Source: CAJXZP01 sp963974475 (GTDB taxonomy: Bacteria > Bacteroidota > Bacteroidia > Flavobacteriales_G > Salibacteraceae). Taken from it: 64,000 nucleotides of DNA. This document shows, one piece after another, positions 25,859 to 35,432 of this stretch. Under the pieces are notes generated by a model, which was given only the letters and a program-made list of their open reading frames with translations, had not been told where the DNA came from and ran no database searches. Every line of letters starts with the position of its first letter. The stretch's first letter is position 1. The position numbers and the translations under genes were made by a program. The stretch spans positions 1-64,000 of the forward strand of contig CAXBCR010000005.1 of NCBI GenBank assembly GCA_963974475.1, given 5' to 3'.

Positions 25859-27175
25859 ATGAGAATTAAAACACTATTATTTGTAGCGGCTGCAACCTCT
25901 CTAACGTTTGCATCATGTAAAAAAGAGGAAGAAGCAATGGCTAACACAACCGTAAAACAAACATTTATGGTAACGGTAGAAAACGTACAACCGGCCTATG
26001 AGTTTCAATCATCAGGCATTTTTAATACGCCTATTGGAGCAACCATGCCAGGCGGTGCAGGTCCTGGAAACGCATACGAGTTTTCAGTGTTTGCCGGTAT
26101 GGACAGTAAATTATCATTCGCTACCATGTTTGTGGGCTCAAATGATTTATTTTTTGGTACCGAAGAAGGTGGGCTACCTTTATTCACGAACGGAACTATG
26201 GTGACGGGCGATGTTACTTCTCAAATAAAATTATGGGATGCCGGTACTGAAGTAAATGAAATGCCCGGTGCAGGACCTAACCAACCCATGAATCAATCTG
26301 GACCCAACACCGGAATGGATGAAAATGGAACCGTGAGAAACATCGATAATGTAATGGATGGGTTCACCTACCCAATGGTTTCAAGCACCATTAAAGTAAC
26401 GCTTACCGCAGGTACAAACCCGCATGAAGTTATTGTGAAAATTGAAAATTTAGCCGGAAGCACTACTCCAATTGCACCCGGTATTTGGGTTGTTCATTCA
26501 TCTGGCACCCCTTTGTTTAAAGAAGATGTAGCCGATTTTGGTAACGGACTAGAGGCACTTGCAGAAGATGGAAATCCTGCTGGACTGGGAGATAATTCTG
26601 CCTCTAAATCGGGTGTGAACACTCCTTTTGCTCCTGGTGTGTGGGCTGTACATTCTGCCAATAGCAAACCGATATTTGAAACGGGAACTGCCAGTAGCAA
26701 CGGTTTGGAAGCGCTTGCAGAAGATGGCAATCCAGCTATAATGGGAACTTCATTAGCTACCAAAACGGGTGTAACTTCAAGTGGAGTTTTTAATACCCCT
26801 GATGGAGCGTCTGCTCCAGGCCCTTTATTACCGGGAAACAAATACACCTTTGAATTTACCGCTACCAAAGGCGAGTACCTTTCTATGGCTTTAATGTATG
26901 TGCAGAGCAATGATCTATACTACAGTTTTGACCAAAGCGGTATTGCTTTATGGGATGGTGCAAATGTTAAAAGTGGTGATTTAACCTCATCTATCAACTT
27001 ATGGGATGCCGGCACCGAAATAAACGAATTTCCGGGATTAGGAATGAATCAACCCGTACGTCAATCAGGGCCAAACACCGGAATGGCCGAAAATGGTACG
27101 GTAATGATGGTAAATGACGGCTATTCATATTTATTGAACGACAACAGTATTAGAGTGACATTATCTCTAAAATAG
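25859..27175 (+). CDS. Lipoprotein with two spondin-like domains
   Basis: A 438-residue lipoprotein; the start MRIKTLLFVAAATSL gives a signal ending TFASCKKEEE with a lipobox Cys, so the upstream in-frame Met is rejected. Two halves repeat the same pattern: SGIFNTPIGA, then LWDAGTEVNE, then QSGPNTGMDENGTV in the first; SGVFNTPDGA, LWDAGTEINE and QSGPNTGMAENGTV in the second. Between them the segment GLEALAEDGNPA is itself duplicated. This matches bacterial spondin_N domain proteins. A 28-base leader follows a promoter shared in design with the upstream two-component system. Role unknown; likely surface-exposed. Confidence 0.8.
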   Translation: MRIKTLLFVAAATSLTFASCKKEEEAMANTTVKQTFMVTVENVQPAYEFQSSGIFNTPIGATMPGGAGPGNAYEFSVFAGMDSKLSFATMFVGSNDLFFGTEEGGLPLFTNGTMVTGDVTSQIKLWDAGTEVNEMPGAGPNQPMNQSGPNTGMDENGTVRNIDNVMDGFTYPMVSSTIKVTLTAGTNPHEVIVKIENLAGSTTPIAPGIWVVHSSGTPLFKEDVADFGNGLEALAEDGNPAGLGDNSASKSGVNTPFAPGVWAVHSANSKPIFETGTASSNGLEALAEDGNPAIMGTSLATKTGVTSSGVFNTPDGASAPGPLLPGNKYTFEFTATKGEYLSMALMYVQSNDLYYSFDQSGIALWDGANVKSGDLTSSINLWDAGTEINEFPGLGMNQPVRQSGPNTGMAENGTVMMVNDGYSYLLNDNSIRVTLSLK

Positions 27176-27212
27176 ACCTCCTCCAAGTAATACGTGTAAT
27201 GCGTGTTTTTTC

Positions 27213-27244
27213 AAAGAACCTGTCGTTTGGCAGGTTCTTTTTTT
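27213..27244 (+). terminator. Rho-independent terminator
   Basis: Stem AAAGAACCTG, 8-base loop, complement CAGGTTCTTT and T run, 38 bases after the spondin gene. Confidence 0.9.
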
Positions 27245-27406
27245 GTGCGTTAATATTGTATTAATCCCTTCGTTTAAAAGGTCTTTTAGGTTTACTTTTA
27301 TCCGAAGCCGAATTATTTTTTTGACCCTATTAAATTTTGCTAGCCTATTTATTTACGTGTTTCACCAATTCGTATAACTTCGTAGATACGTATAAAATGG
27401 CGCTAC

Positions 27407-28864
27407 ATGCTTGGACAAAATCTACAGTTAAAACTACAGCAAAAATTATCTCCGCAACAAATTCAACTCATGAAATTGTTGCAGGTACCTACAGCGGCTA
27501 TAGAACAGCGCATTAAGGAGGAATTGGAAGAAAATCCTGCCCTAGATGAAGGTAGAGAAGATGAGGTAAATGAAGATCAAGAGGATGAATATAGTGATGT
27601 TTATGATGAGGTAGATGAAGCCGAAAAGGAATTTGATTTTTCCGATTACGTAGACGATGATGAAACCCCATCATATAAACTAAACACAAATAACCATAGT
27701 AAAGATGATGAAGAAAAAAGTACACCAATAACGGTTGGAGCTTCATTTACTGATTTACTATTGGTACAAATACATCTTCGTCAATTAACGGAAAACGAAC
27801 GGATAATTGGAGAGACCATAATCGGGAATTTAGATGAATCCGGGTATTTGAGAAGAGATTTAGAAGCTATTGTAGATGATTTAGCCTTCTCTCAAAACGT
27901 AATGGTGGAAGTAGAGGATATCCAACGGATATTGACTATTGTACAAGACCTCGACCCTGCCGGAGTTGGTGCCAGGTCGCTTCAAGAATGTTTAGTGTTA
28001 CAACTCAATAGAAAGCTACAGGATGACGAAGCAGTGATAAACGCCACCCGTATTCTTAACGATGGTTTTGACGCATTTACTAAAAAACATTACGCCAAAC
28101 TCATTCAAAAATTAGATATCACCGAAGAGCAGCTTAAGGAAGCAGTGGATGAAATCACGAAGCTAAATCCAAAACCCGGAAGTACCGGAAATATGGGTGG
28201 TGCAGGAGCTACTGTTGTAGTTTCTGACTTTCAGATAACGGTAGACGATGGCGAAATAAACATCACACTTAATGGTAGAAACGCCCCAGAATTAAAGGTG
28301 AGTAGGCAGTACTCTAACATGATTCATGATTACCAATCAAAAAAAGGAAAGGTAACCAAAACGGAGCGCGAAGCGATGATGTTTGTCAAACAGAAACTGG
28401 ATTCGGCTAAATGGTTTATTGACGCCATTGTGCAACGCCAAAACACCTTATTGTCTACCATGCAAGCCATTGTAAATTACCAAAAAGCTTACTTTTTATC
28501 GGGAGATGAAACGGATTTAAAACCGATGATTTTAAAGAATATTGCCGACATCGTAAAAATGGATATTTCCACCATTTCGAGGGTTGCGAATAGCAAGTAT
28601 GCCAATACACCCTACGGCACGGTTCCGTTAAAATATTACTTCTCAGAATCTTTAACAACACAAGATGGAACGGAGGTTTCTACTCGAGAGGTTAAAAATA
28701 TTTTGAGTCAAGTTATTGGAGAAGAAGACAAAAACAAGCCTTTAACCGATCAAAAATTGATGGCAATTTTGCAAGAAAAAGGATACAATATAGCGCGAAG
28801 AACAGTAGCCAAGTACCGCGAACAATTAAATATTCCGGTGGCACGTTTACGTAAAGAACTGTAG
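27407..28864 (+). CDS. rpoN: RNA polymerase sigma-54 factor
   Basis: A 485-residue protein with the three RpoN parts. The Gln-rich activator-interacting region is at the start (QLKLQQKLSPQQIQLMKLLQ), followed by an acidic linker. The core-binding domain includes LDPAGVGARSLQECL. The DNA-binding domain ends with the RpoN box ARRTVAKYRE near the C-terminus. It directs transcription from -24/-12 promoters and needs an enhancer-binding ATPase, not seen in this window. A PAP2-like membrane protein starts 2 bases after its stop, implying co-transcription. Confidence 0.97.
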   Translation: MLGQNLQLKLQQKLSPQQIQLMKLLQVPTAAIEQRIKEELEENPALDEGREDEVNEDQEDEYSDVYDEVDEAEKEFDFSDYVDDDETPSYKLNTNNHSKDDEEKSTPITVGASFTDLLLVQIHLRQLTENERIIGETIIGNLDESGYLRRDLEAIVDDLAFSQNVMVEVEDIQRILTIVQDLDPAGVGARSLQECLVLQLNRKLQDDEAVINATRILNDGFDAFTKKHYAKLIQKLDITEEQLKEAVDEITKLNPKPGSTGNMGGAGATVVVSDFQITVDDGEINITLNGRNAPELKVSRQYSNMIHDYQSKKGKVTKTEREAMMFVKQKLDSAKWFIDAIVQRQNTLLSTMQAIVNYQKAYFLSGDETDLKPMILKNIADIVKMDISTISRVANSKYANTPYGTVPLKYYFSESLTTQDGTEVSTREVKNILSQVIGEEDKNKPLTDQKLMAILQEKGYNIARRTVAKYREQLNIPVARLRKEL

Positions 28865-28866
28865 AA

Positions 28867-29499
28867 ATGAAAATAGCAAAATTCATTTCGTATGTTACCC
28901 ATCCAATACTAATGACCACTTACATGTTGGCATTTGCGCTGTTTCAAAAAAACAGTTATTTGTATTACACTATTTCCGAAAGTGGACGTTGGTTTTTTCT
29001 ATTAATATCCATGGTGTTGACCATTATAGCGCCCCTTATTTCGGTGGGTTACTTGGTGTATTCCAAGCAAGTAACAAGCATTTATTTAGACCAACGAAAA
29101 GAACGAATTATACCGATGACCATTGCCTTGGCTTATACTATGGGGTTGTATTATATGCTATTAAAAATGTCGATGCCGCCCATCATTTTGGCCATTGTAG
29201 CTATTGGTGTTATTCAAGTGGCCATCACATTGCTCATCACTTTATTTTGGAAAATTAGTGCGCATATGATTGGAATTGCTGGATTTGGTGGGGCAATTTT
29301 AGCTATGTCTCAGCTGTTGCAACCTGTTCCTACTTGGGTAATTATTGCTTTGTTTGTGTTGGCTGGTGTTGTGGGTTCTGCCAGAATAAAACAAGATTCT
29401 CACACTTTAACGCAGGTAATTGCGGGTTGGGTGCTAGGTTTTGGAATTTCGTATTTTACCTTGATGATTATGGCAACTGGTACGGCAGCTTCAATCTAA
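28867..29499 (+). CDS. PAP2-superfamily-like membrane protein
   Basis: A 210-residue inner-membrane protein with about six helices. Weak PAP2 phosphatase signatures are in order: a basic stretch DQRKERIIP (compare KxxxxxxRP), KISAHMIG (compare PSGH) and SARIKQDSHTLTQVIAGWVLG (compare SRxxxxxHxxxDVxxG). If active, it would dephosphorylate a lipid phosphate such as phosphatidylglycerol phosphate or undecaprenyl pyrophosphate. The second motif departs from consensus, so activity is uncertain. It is probably co-transcribed with rpoN and overlaps the tail of the convergent gene by 4 bases. Confidence 0.75.
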   Translation: MKIAKFISYVTHPILMTTYMLAFALFQKNSYLYYTISESGRWFFLLISMVLTIIAPLISVGYLVYSKQVTSIYLDQRKERIIPMTIALAYTMGLYYMLLKMSMPPIILAIVAIGVIQVAITLLITLFWKISAHMIGIAGFGGAILAMSQLLQPVPTWVIIALFVLAGVVGSARIKQDSHTLTQVIAGWVLGFGISYFTLMIMATGTAASI

Positions 29500-30176
29500 A
29501 AAGGAACCAAAGAAATGGCAATTGAAATTTGTTTCATTTCAGGTCCTCTTCCCGGAACAAAAAACTCGGTCAACGAAAAGAAAGTCGTGAAATTTACCTT
29601 ACCGTATCCAGCACGAGCAATTAATCCGGCACGGATATTATTCATATCTGGGAAATAATAGGTTTTGTATTTAACCCCATTCTTATCTACTAATTTATCG
29701 TGTGTATCAATCAAATACCCGATTTTACCACCAACAGAAAATTTCCATCGGTAACCATAATCATCTAATTTAGAGCGGTATCTCAGTTCTACTGGAACCT
29801 CAATCCAAGAGGTGCTTACTTTATTTCGATCATATAATTTTTCAGGTTGCAACCAATCTGAATACAAGGAAGTTTGGTTAGTGTCTCTTCTAATTTGCTT
29901 ATTAGAGTAATAGCTTTGTGTACTAAAACCCACTCCAATGGCGCCACTAAATCCACTTTGTCCAAACAGTTTATCGTAAAACAACTGAATATTTAATCCG
30001 TTGTTGTACCACTGAAAATCGGTAAATCCAGGTCGGCTTGAAAAAGTTTCGTAACCAAAATCTATTAACATGTGATCTTGGTGCTTATTACGTTCCTCTG
30101 TTTTTTCACCCTCTTGGGCAACCAAATTAGTAGCAAACGATATACTTATAAATAATAGAACAAAAACTTGTTTCAT
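29496..30176 (-). CDS. PorT-like outer-membrane beta-barrel protein
   Basis: A 226-residue exported protein; the signal peptide MKQVFVLLFISISFATNLV ends near VAQ. The mature part alternates polar and aromatic residues in beta-strands (FSVGGKIGYLIDTH, IRAGLIARAGYGKVNFTTFF) and ends in Phe, as outer-membrane barrels do. Length and pattern fit the porin/PorT-type OMP_b-brl_2 families of Bacteroidota. The exact function cannot be assigned. It converges with the PAP2-like gene (4-base tail overlap) and diverges from the FG-GAP protein gene. Confidence 0.72.
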   Translation of the reverse strand: MKQVFVLLFISISFATNLVAQEGEKTEERNKHQDHMLIDFGYETFSSRPGFTDFQWYNNGLNIQLFYDKLFGQSGFSGAIGVGFSTQSYYSNKQIRRDTNQTSLYSDWLQPEKLYDRNKVSTSWIEVPVELRYRSKLDDYGYRWKFSVGGKIGYLIDTHDKLVDKNGVKYKTYYFPDMNNIRAGLIARAGYGKVNFTTFFSLTEFFVPGRGPEMKQISIAISLVPF

Positions 30177-30239
30177 GAACTCAATTTAGGACGGCAAAAG
30201 TATCTAATTCGATTTACCGTGGCAAGTCTATACTAAATA

Positions 30240-30270
30240 TTGACAAATACCGCATTAATGCATATTTTTG
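30240..30270 (+). promoter_or_regulatory. Promoter of the FG-GAP protein gene
   Basis: TTG (30240-30242) and TATTTTTG (30263-30270) are separated by 20 bases, fitting the Bacteroidota -33/-7 consensus. The ATG is 30 bases downstream. Confidence 0.6.
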
Positions 30271-30299
30271 GGGCATTAATTAACCAAAATTAGATTAGT

Positions 30300-32540
30300 A
30301 TGTTAAAATATCTTTCCTTGATTCTTTTAAGTTTCATCTCTTTATCCGGTTTTTCTCAATCAGGCTACAAATATGTGTACAATGATAGCATTGTTGTTAC
30401 TAAAAATGGCACCGTTCTTCAAAATGCATGGGCAGGTGGCGTGAATAGTCCTCAAATTGGTAAAGTAGACGTTAATTTTGATTGTTACCTTGACATCGTA
30501 CTTTTTGACCGTGCAACCAATCAATTTAGAGTGTACGTGAATGATACCACTTCTCATCTTGATTCGTATCATTACGCACCTGAGTATGCTGCTTATTTCC
30601 CGAAGGGAATAGAAGAATTTGTAGTGTTTAGAGATTACAATAAAGACGGTAAAACGGATTTATTTACTCATACTCCTGGTGGCATGAAGTTGTACACAAA
30701 CGTGAGTGATAATACGCTAAAGTTTGAATTAACCACCCCGTTATTAGTGACCAAATCCAGTGGGCAGGTTTTTACTGTTGTAGTAGATTATCCATGTATT
30801 GACGACATAGATGGCGATGGCGATTTGGATATTTTGTCCACCCATCAATTTGGCACATTCATTTCTTATTACCAAAATGTTTCTCCTACGTTGGATACCA
30901 TGATTTTTGAAATGGACCCATCTTGTTGGGGAAATTTTTACGAAAACGTTCAAACGGATTCTATTGTGCTAAACTACAATTGTAAAGGTGGTGGTGCAAG
31001 CAGCGGGGGTGCTCAAAGACACACTGGAGGTACGATTACTACCATAGATCTAACCGGAAATGGAGTGAAAGACCTACTTTCGGGAGATGTGGGATACAGT
31101 AATCTTTTAATGCTTCATAATGGGGGAACAAACACTGCGGCCCACATGACCTCTGTAGATTACAATTACCCTGGATCCACAAACGTGGCAGTTAATTTAC
31201 CTACGTTTCCAACCGCATTTTTTGAAGATGTAAATAATGATAATCGAAACGATCTGTTAATAACTGTAAATGATAAATATACCGGTTCGGATACAGGAAA
31301 TATATGGATGTATGAAAATTATGGGGCAAACAATCAACCCAATTTTCAACTGGCGAAAAAGAACTTTTTGGTAGGCGAACAAATTGATGTAGGCTCCATC
31401 GCATTCCCTGTTTTGGCAGATATTTCTGGAGATAATATACCGGATTTGATGATAGGTAATTTTGGGTATTTTGAGAGCTATGATTACGTAACCTCTCTCA
31501 CTACATATCGTTCTCAAATAGCGTACTACAAAAATACCGGAACCGCTGCCAATCCGGCTTTTGAGTTAGTTACGAATGATTTGGCCAATATTTCGACTAC
31601 AGGCAGACATTGGATTGCTCCTGCGTTTGCAGATATAGATGGTGATGGGGACAATGACTTATTATGTGGTGAAACTAACGGAAAATTGAGCTACTACCAA
31701 AATATGGGAGGTTCTGGAGCGGCACCCAATTTTGTGCTAGTTACTGATAATTTTATGAATCAAAGTTTTGGTTTACAACCTAGCCCATTTCTTTTTGATA
31801 TCGATAAGGATTCAAAATTAGACCTACTTGTGGGGCAAAAAAATGGAAATATAAAATTGTACCTCAACCAAGGTACAACCACTAATCCCATTTATGACAC
31901 CGCTATAACCGATACTTTAGGCGGTATTTATCATTATTTCCCAGGTTATCACAATAACGCAGCTCCCTATATTGGGAAACTGAGAGGAGACACCACTAAT
32001 GTGCTTTTAGTGGGAGATGGAGATGGTGTGCTTCACTTTTATGAAGGCATGGATGCAAATTATTTGGGTACTTATACAGAAACGGATAGTTTAAAACTTT
32101 CTACTTCGATAATTTGTGCAACCGGGGCGAATTTGAATGCGAATGATAGTATTGAACTTATTGTAGGTGAACATACTGGAGGAGTGATGTATTTGAATTT
32201 GAATGAAACCAAATTTGATTACAAACCATACCCTAGAGACTCTTGTGGTCAAAATATTCCGGATGGAATTGGAGAAATCCACTCTGAAAAATCGCTATTT
32301 GAAGTATATCCAAATCCAAGCAACGGTAACTTTGACATTCTATTCAAAACAGTGGTTAGAGGGGCTGGATTTATTTCCATTACCGATTTATCGGGTAAAA
32401 CTATTGCGACTCAATCCGTAAATGTGCAAGATATTTCTATTCCTGTTTCGTTTAGATCTACACATTTAAATGCGGGAATTTATATTATTCAAATTCAAGT
32501 GGGTAAAACCATTTTGCGCGATAAAATTGTGATTCAATAA
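30300..32540 (+). CDS. FG-GAP/VCBS repeat protein with T9SS sorting signal
   Basis: A 746-residue exported protein; the signal peptide ends near SLSGFSQ. Several FG-GAP repeats with calcium-binding DxDxDG-type loops are visible: DIDGDGDLD, DINGDN-like segments, FADIDGDGDNDLL and FDIDKDSKLDLL. They form a predicted beta-propeller. The C-terminus has a type A T9SS signal (FEVYPNPSNGNFDI). Such proteins are often surface adhesins or binding proteins. No enzyme motif was seen. It has its own promoter and ends 42 bases before the lipid-kinase gene. Confidence 0.87.
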   Translation: MLKYLSLILLSFISLSGFSQSGYKYVYNDSIVVTKNGTVLQNAWAGGVNSPQIGKVDVNFDCYLDIVLFDRATNQFRVYVNDTTSHLDSYHYAPEYAAYFPKGIEEFVVFRDYNKDGKTDLFTHTPGGMKLYTNVSDNTLKFELTTPLLVTKSSGQVFTVVVDYPCIDDIDGDGDLDILSTHQFGTFISYYQNVSPTLDTMIFEMDPSCWGNFYENVQTDSIVLNYNCKGGGASSGGAQRHTGGTITTIDLTGNGVKDLLSGDVGYSNLLMLHNGGTNTAAHMTSVDYNYPGSTNVAVNLPTFPTAFFEDVNNDNRNDLLITVNDKYTGSDTGNIWMYENYGANNQPNFQLAKKNFLVGEQIDVGSIAFPVLADISGDNIPDLMIGNFGYFESYDYVTSLTTYRSQIAYYKNTGTAANPAFELVTNDLANISTTGRHWIAPAFADIDGDGDNDLLCGETNGKLSYYQNMGGSGAAPNFVLVTDNFMNQSFGLQPSPFLFDIDKDSKLDLLVGQKNGNIKLYLNQGTTTNPIYDTAITDTLGGIYHYFPGYHNNAAPYIGKLRGDTTNVLLVGDGDGVLHFYEGMDANYLGTYTETDSLKLSTSIICATGANLNANDSIELIVGEHTGGVMYLNLNETKFDYKPYPRDSCGQNIPDGIGEIHSEKSLFEVYPNPSNGNFDILFKTVVRGAGFISITDLSGKTIATQSVNVQDISIPVSFRSTHLNAGIYIIQIQVGKTILRDKIVIQ

Positions 32541-32582
32541 AGGCTTGCCTATCTCCAATTATTAAATTTCTTTGTTTGCTGA

Positions 32583-33503
32583 ATGAGTAAGCATTGGTAT
32601 TTTGTAATTAATCCCGTTTCAGGGAAAGGTGAAGGGCTAAATCTATGGGGGAAAATTCAGCCCCTTTTAGATCAATCCAATTTGGATTATTCGTTCGGAA
32701 TTTCGCAGTTTCACAAACATACCATTGAGTTGGTGAGAGAAAAATACCAAGCGGGTTTCCGCTATTTCATTGGTATTGGTGGCGATGGAACGTTGAATGA
32801 AATTGTTAACGCGGTTTTTCAATCTCAAAAATTTACGCTCAATAACCCTTGCACTATTTCGATAGTTTCAGTAGGTACGGGAAATGATTGGGCGCGAAAT
32901 CAAGAAAAATTAACGATTAGCAACCTCATACCTAGGTTAGAAAAATGCACAACTATTCCGCACGACATTGGCTTTGTTCAAGCTTCAAATCTAAATTTGA
33001 AACATTATTTTATTAATGTAGCCGGAATTGGGTTGGATGGAAAAGTAGTCGAGGAAATTGAAAAACTCAATGATTCGGGTAAAAAAGGGAAACTCTCTTA
33101 CGTACAAAGTATGCTCAAAGCACTCACCAGTTTTGAAGCTCCGGTAGCCAAGATTTATACAGATAATCGTGAATTGTATTCGGGCGAAACATTGGTGTTG
33201 GTTGCGTCTAAAGGACAGTTTTTTGGAGGCGGTATGCACATCAGCCCCAAAGCAAAGCCCAATAATGGCACTTTAGATTTAACAGTGGTAAAGAAGGATT
33301 CGAATTGGATGATTTTTCCACAACTCTACAAACTATTTAATGGTCACATCGCATCCGCCACCTTTGTAAAAAAGTATGAAGATACCCACGTGAGGATTCA
33401 GTCTAACCATGCCATACCTATTCAAGCAGATGGTGAGTTTTTAGGCAAATCGTCACAGGTTGAATTCTCTGTTTTAAAACATGCCATTTTGGTTTTGGCC
33501 TAA
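32583..33503 (+). CDS. Diacylglycerol-kinase-family lipid kinase
   Basis: A 306-residue cytoplasmic protein matching the YegS/DgkB group. Visible motifs: the N-terminal NPVSGKGEG, the nucleotide-binding IGIGGDGTLNEIVNAV and SVGTGNDWARN. It should phosphorylate diacylglycerol or a related lipid using ATP. The length is normal for the family. The ABC-F gene begins 41 bases later on the same strand, so the two may be co-transcribed. Confidence 0.92.
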   Translation: MSKHWYFVINPVSGKGEGLNLWGKIQPLLDQSNLDYSFGISQFHKHTIELVREKYQAGFRYFIGIGGDGTLNEIVNAVFQSQKFTLNNPCTISIVSVGTGNDWARNQEKLTISNLIPRLEKCTTIPHDIGFVQASNLNLKHYFINVAGIGLDGKVVEEIEKLNDSGKKGKLSYVQSMLKALTSFEAPVAKIYTDNRELYSGETLVLVASKGQFFGGGMHISPKAKPNNGTLDLTVVKKDSNWMIFPQLYKLFNGHIASATFVKKYEDTHVRIQSNHAIPIQADGEFLGKSSQVEFSVLKHAILVLA

Positions 33504-33544
33504 TCAACAAGTTGTATCTTGCGGCTTCTAAAATTTCATTTCCT

Positions 33545-35401
33545 ATGAACTATTTATCTGTCGAGAATTTATCAAAAATGTATGGCGACAAAGTGCTTTT
33601 TAGTGACCTTACATTTGGATTAAACAAAGGCGATAAGGTAGGGCTAATAGCCCGAAACGGAAGTGGAAAAACCACTCTTCTAAAAGTCTTATCTGGCCAA
33701 GAAGAACCTGATTCTGGTGTAGTTACTTTTCGTAAAGACATCAAAGTGGGACTCTTAATGCAGGAAGTTGTTTTTGAGCCTCATTTAACGGTTTTGGACG
33801 CTGTTTTTTCATCCGATACAGAAGTATTTCAGGTGGTTAAAGATTATGAGTTAGCTGTGTTAAATGAAGATCATGATAAGCTAACCTCGCTTTTTGATAG
33901 CATGGAGCGATTAGATGCTTGGAATCTAGAAAACAAGGTCAAGGAAATTTTAGGTAAATTAGGTTTGGATCGTTTGGATGCCAAAGTAGCCACCTTATCT
34001 GGAGGTCAACAAAAAAGAATTGCTTTAGCCAAATTGCTTATTGAAAATCCGGACCTTATCATTTTGGATGAACCTACCAATCACTTGGATATTGAAATGA
34101 TTTCATGGCTAGAAAGCTATTTGACTACTAGCAATACAACGTTGTTTATGGTGACGCACGACCGTTATTTTTTGGATGCGGTTACCAATAAGATTCTAGA
34201 AATAGAGCGAGGTGAAATGCACGTGTATAAAGGTAATTACGGGTATTTTTTAGAAAAAAGAGAAGAACGTCAAGCAAATAATATTTCGCAAAAACAGAAA
34301 GCCCAAGGCTTACTCAAAAAAGAATTAGAATGGTTTAGACGCCAACCCAAAGCAAGAACAACGAAGTCAAAAGCGCGTATTGATGCGATTGATGCAATAA
34401 AAGATTCGGCCTCGATTCAAACCAAAGAAGAAAAAGCGAAAATCTCCACCCAGATGGAACGCTTAGGAAGTAAGATTTTAGAATTTCACAATGCTTCCAA
34501 AAGCTATGGGAAAAAAACACTTTTCAAAAACTTCAATTACAAATTTGGGCGTAATGATGTTATTGGACTGGTCGGAAAAAATGGTTCTGGAAAATCAACC
34601 TTAATCAATATGATGTTAGGTAAGCTACCTTCCGATACCGGTAAAGTGGTAGTGGGCGAAACCGTTAAATTTTCGTTGTACTCGCAAGAAGGGTTGCAAG
34701 GAGGAATGGATCAACGGGTTATTGAGGTTATCAAAAAAATTGCGGAGGTATTTCCTTTAAAAGGCGGTAAAACTATTTCTGCTGCACAAATGCTAGAGCG
34801 TTTCCTATTTCCAAGAGATATGCATTTTATGCGCGTGGATCAATTGAGTGGTGGAGAGCGAAAGAGATTGCATTTGGTTCAGGTGTTAATGAATAACCCA
34901 AACTTTTTGATTTTGGATGAGCCTACTAATGATTTGGATATCCTGACGATAAATGTTCTAGAAGATTTCTTGCAATCATTCCCTGGCTGCTTGGTAATTG
35001 CGAGTCACGATAGGTTTTTCTTAGACCGAATTGTTAAGCACATTTTCTCATTAGATTATGCTGAAGAAATAAAAGATTTTCCTGGAAACTACACCCAATA
35101 TGAGGAATGGAGAGCTCAGCAAATTGCAGCAGAGAAGAAACAAGCGTCTAAGCCCAAAGTAACTTCTCAAAAGATAGAAAAGGAAAAAACTAAGCTTTCA
35201 TTCAACGAGCAACGGGAGTTTAAATCGATTGAAAAAGAAATGCCGGTTTTAGAGAAACGTAAGTACGAATTATCTGAAAAGCTAACCGAAGTAGCAGATG
35301 ACCACGAACAAATCATGAAAATTTCGGAGGAGCTTACGCAAATAGTAAACACCCTTGACGAAATGGAAATGCGCTGGTTAGAGCTTTCCGAATATGTATA
35401 G
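33545..35401 (+). CDS. ABC-F family ATPase (Uup-like)
   Basis: A 618-residue soluble protein with two ABC domains. The start MNYLSVENLSKMYGD is chosen over an upstream in-frame Met because homologues begin here. First domain: Walker A ARNGSGKTTLLK, signature TLSGGQQKRIALAK, Walker B LIILDEPTNHLD. Second domain: Walker A GKNGSGKSTLIN, signature QLSGGERKRLHLV, Walker B FLILDEPTNDLD. The inter-domain linker is charged and the C-terminus is a coiled-coil arm, as in Uup. No membrane domain is present. ABC-F proteins act on ribosomes or other nucleic acid targets. Confidence 0.95.
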   Translation: MNYLSVENLSKMYGDKVLFSDLTFGLNKGDKVGLIARNGSGKTTLLKVLSGQEEPDSGVVTFRKDIKVGLLMQEVVFEPHLTVLDAVFSSDTEVFQVVKDYELAVLNEDHDKLTSLFDSMERLDAWNLENKVKEILGKLGLDRLDAKVATLSGGQQKRIALAKLLIENPDLIILDEPTNHLDIEMISWLESYLTTSNTTLFMVTHDRYFLDAVTNKILEIERGEMHVYKGNYGYFLEKREERQANNISQKQKAQGLLKKELEWFRRQPKARTTKSKARIDAIDAIKDSASIQTKEEKAKISTQMERLGSKILEFHNASKSYGKKTLFKNFNYKFGRNDVIGLVGKNGSGKSTLINMMLGKLPSDTGKVVVGETVKFSLYSQEGLQGGMDQRVIEVIKKIAEVFPLKGGKTISAAQMLERFLFPRDMHFMRVDQLSGGERKRLHLVQVLMNNPNFLILDEPTNDLDILTINVLEDFLQSFPGCLVIASHDRFFLDRIVKHIFSLDYAEEIKDFPGNYTQYEEWRAQQIAAEKKQASKPKVTSQKIEKEKTKLSFNEQREFKSIEKEMPVLEKRKYELSEKLTEVADDHEQIMKISEELTQIVNTLDEMEMRWLELSEYV

Positions 35402-35432
35402 GCTAGAATCTGGCCGTAAACACGGGCCGCGG

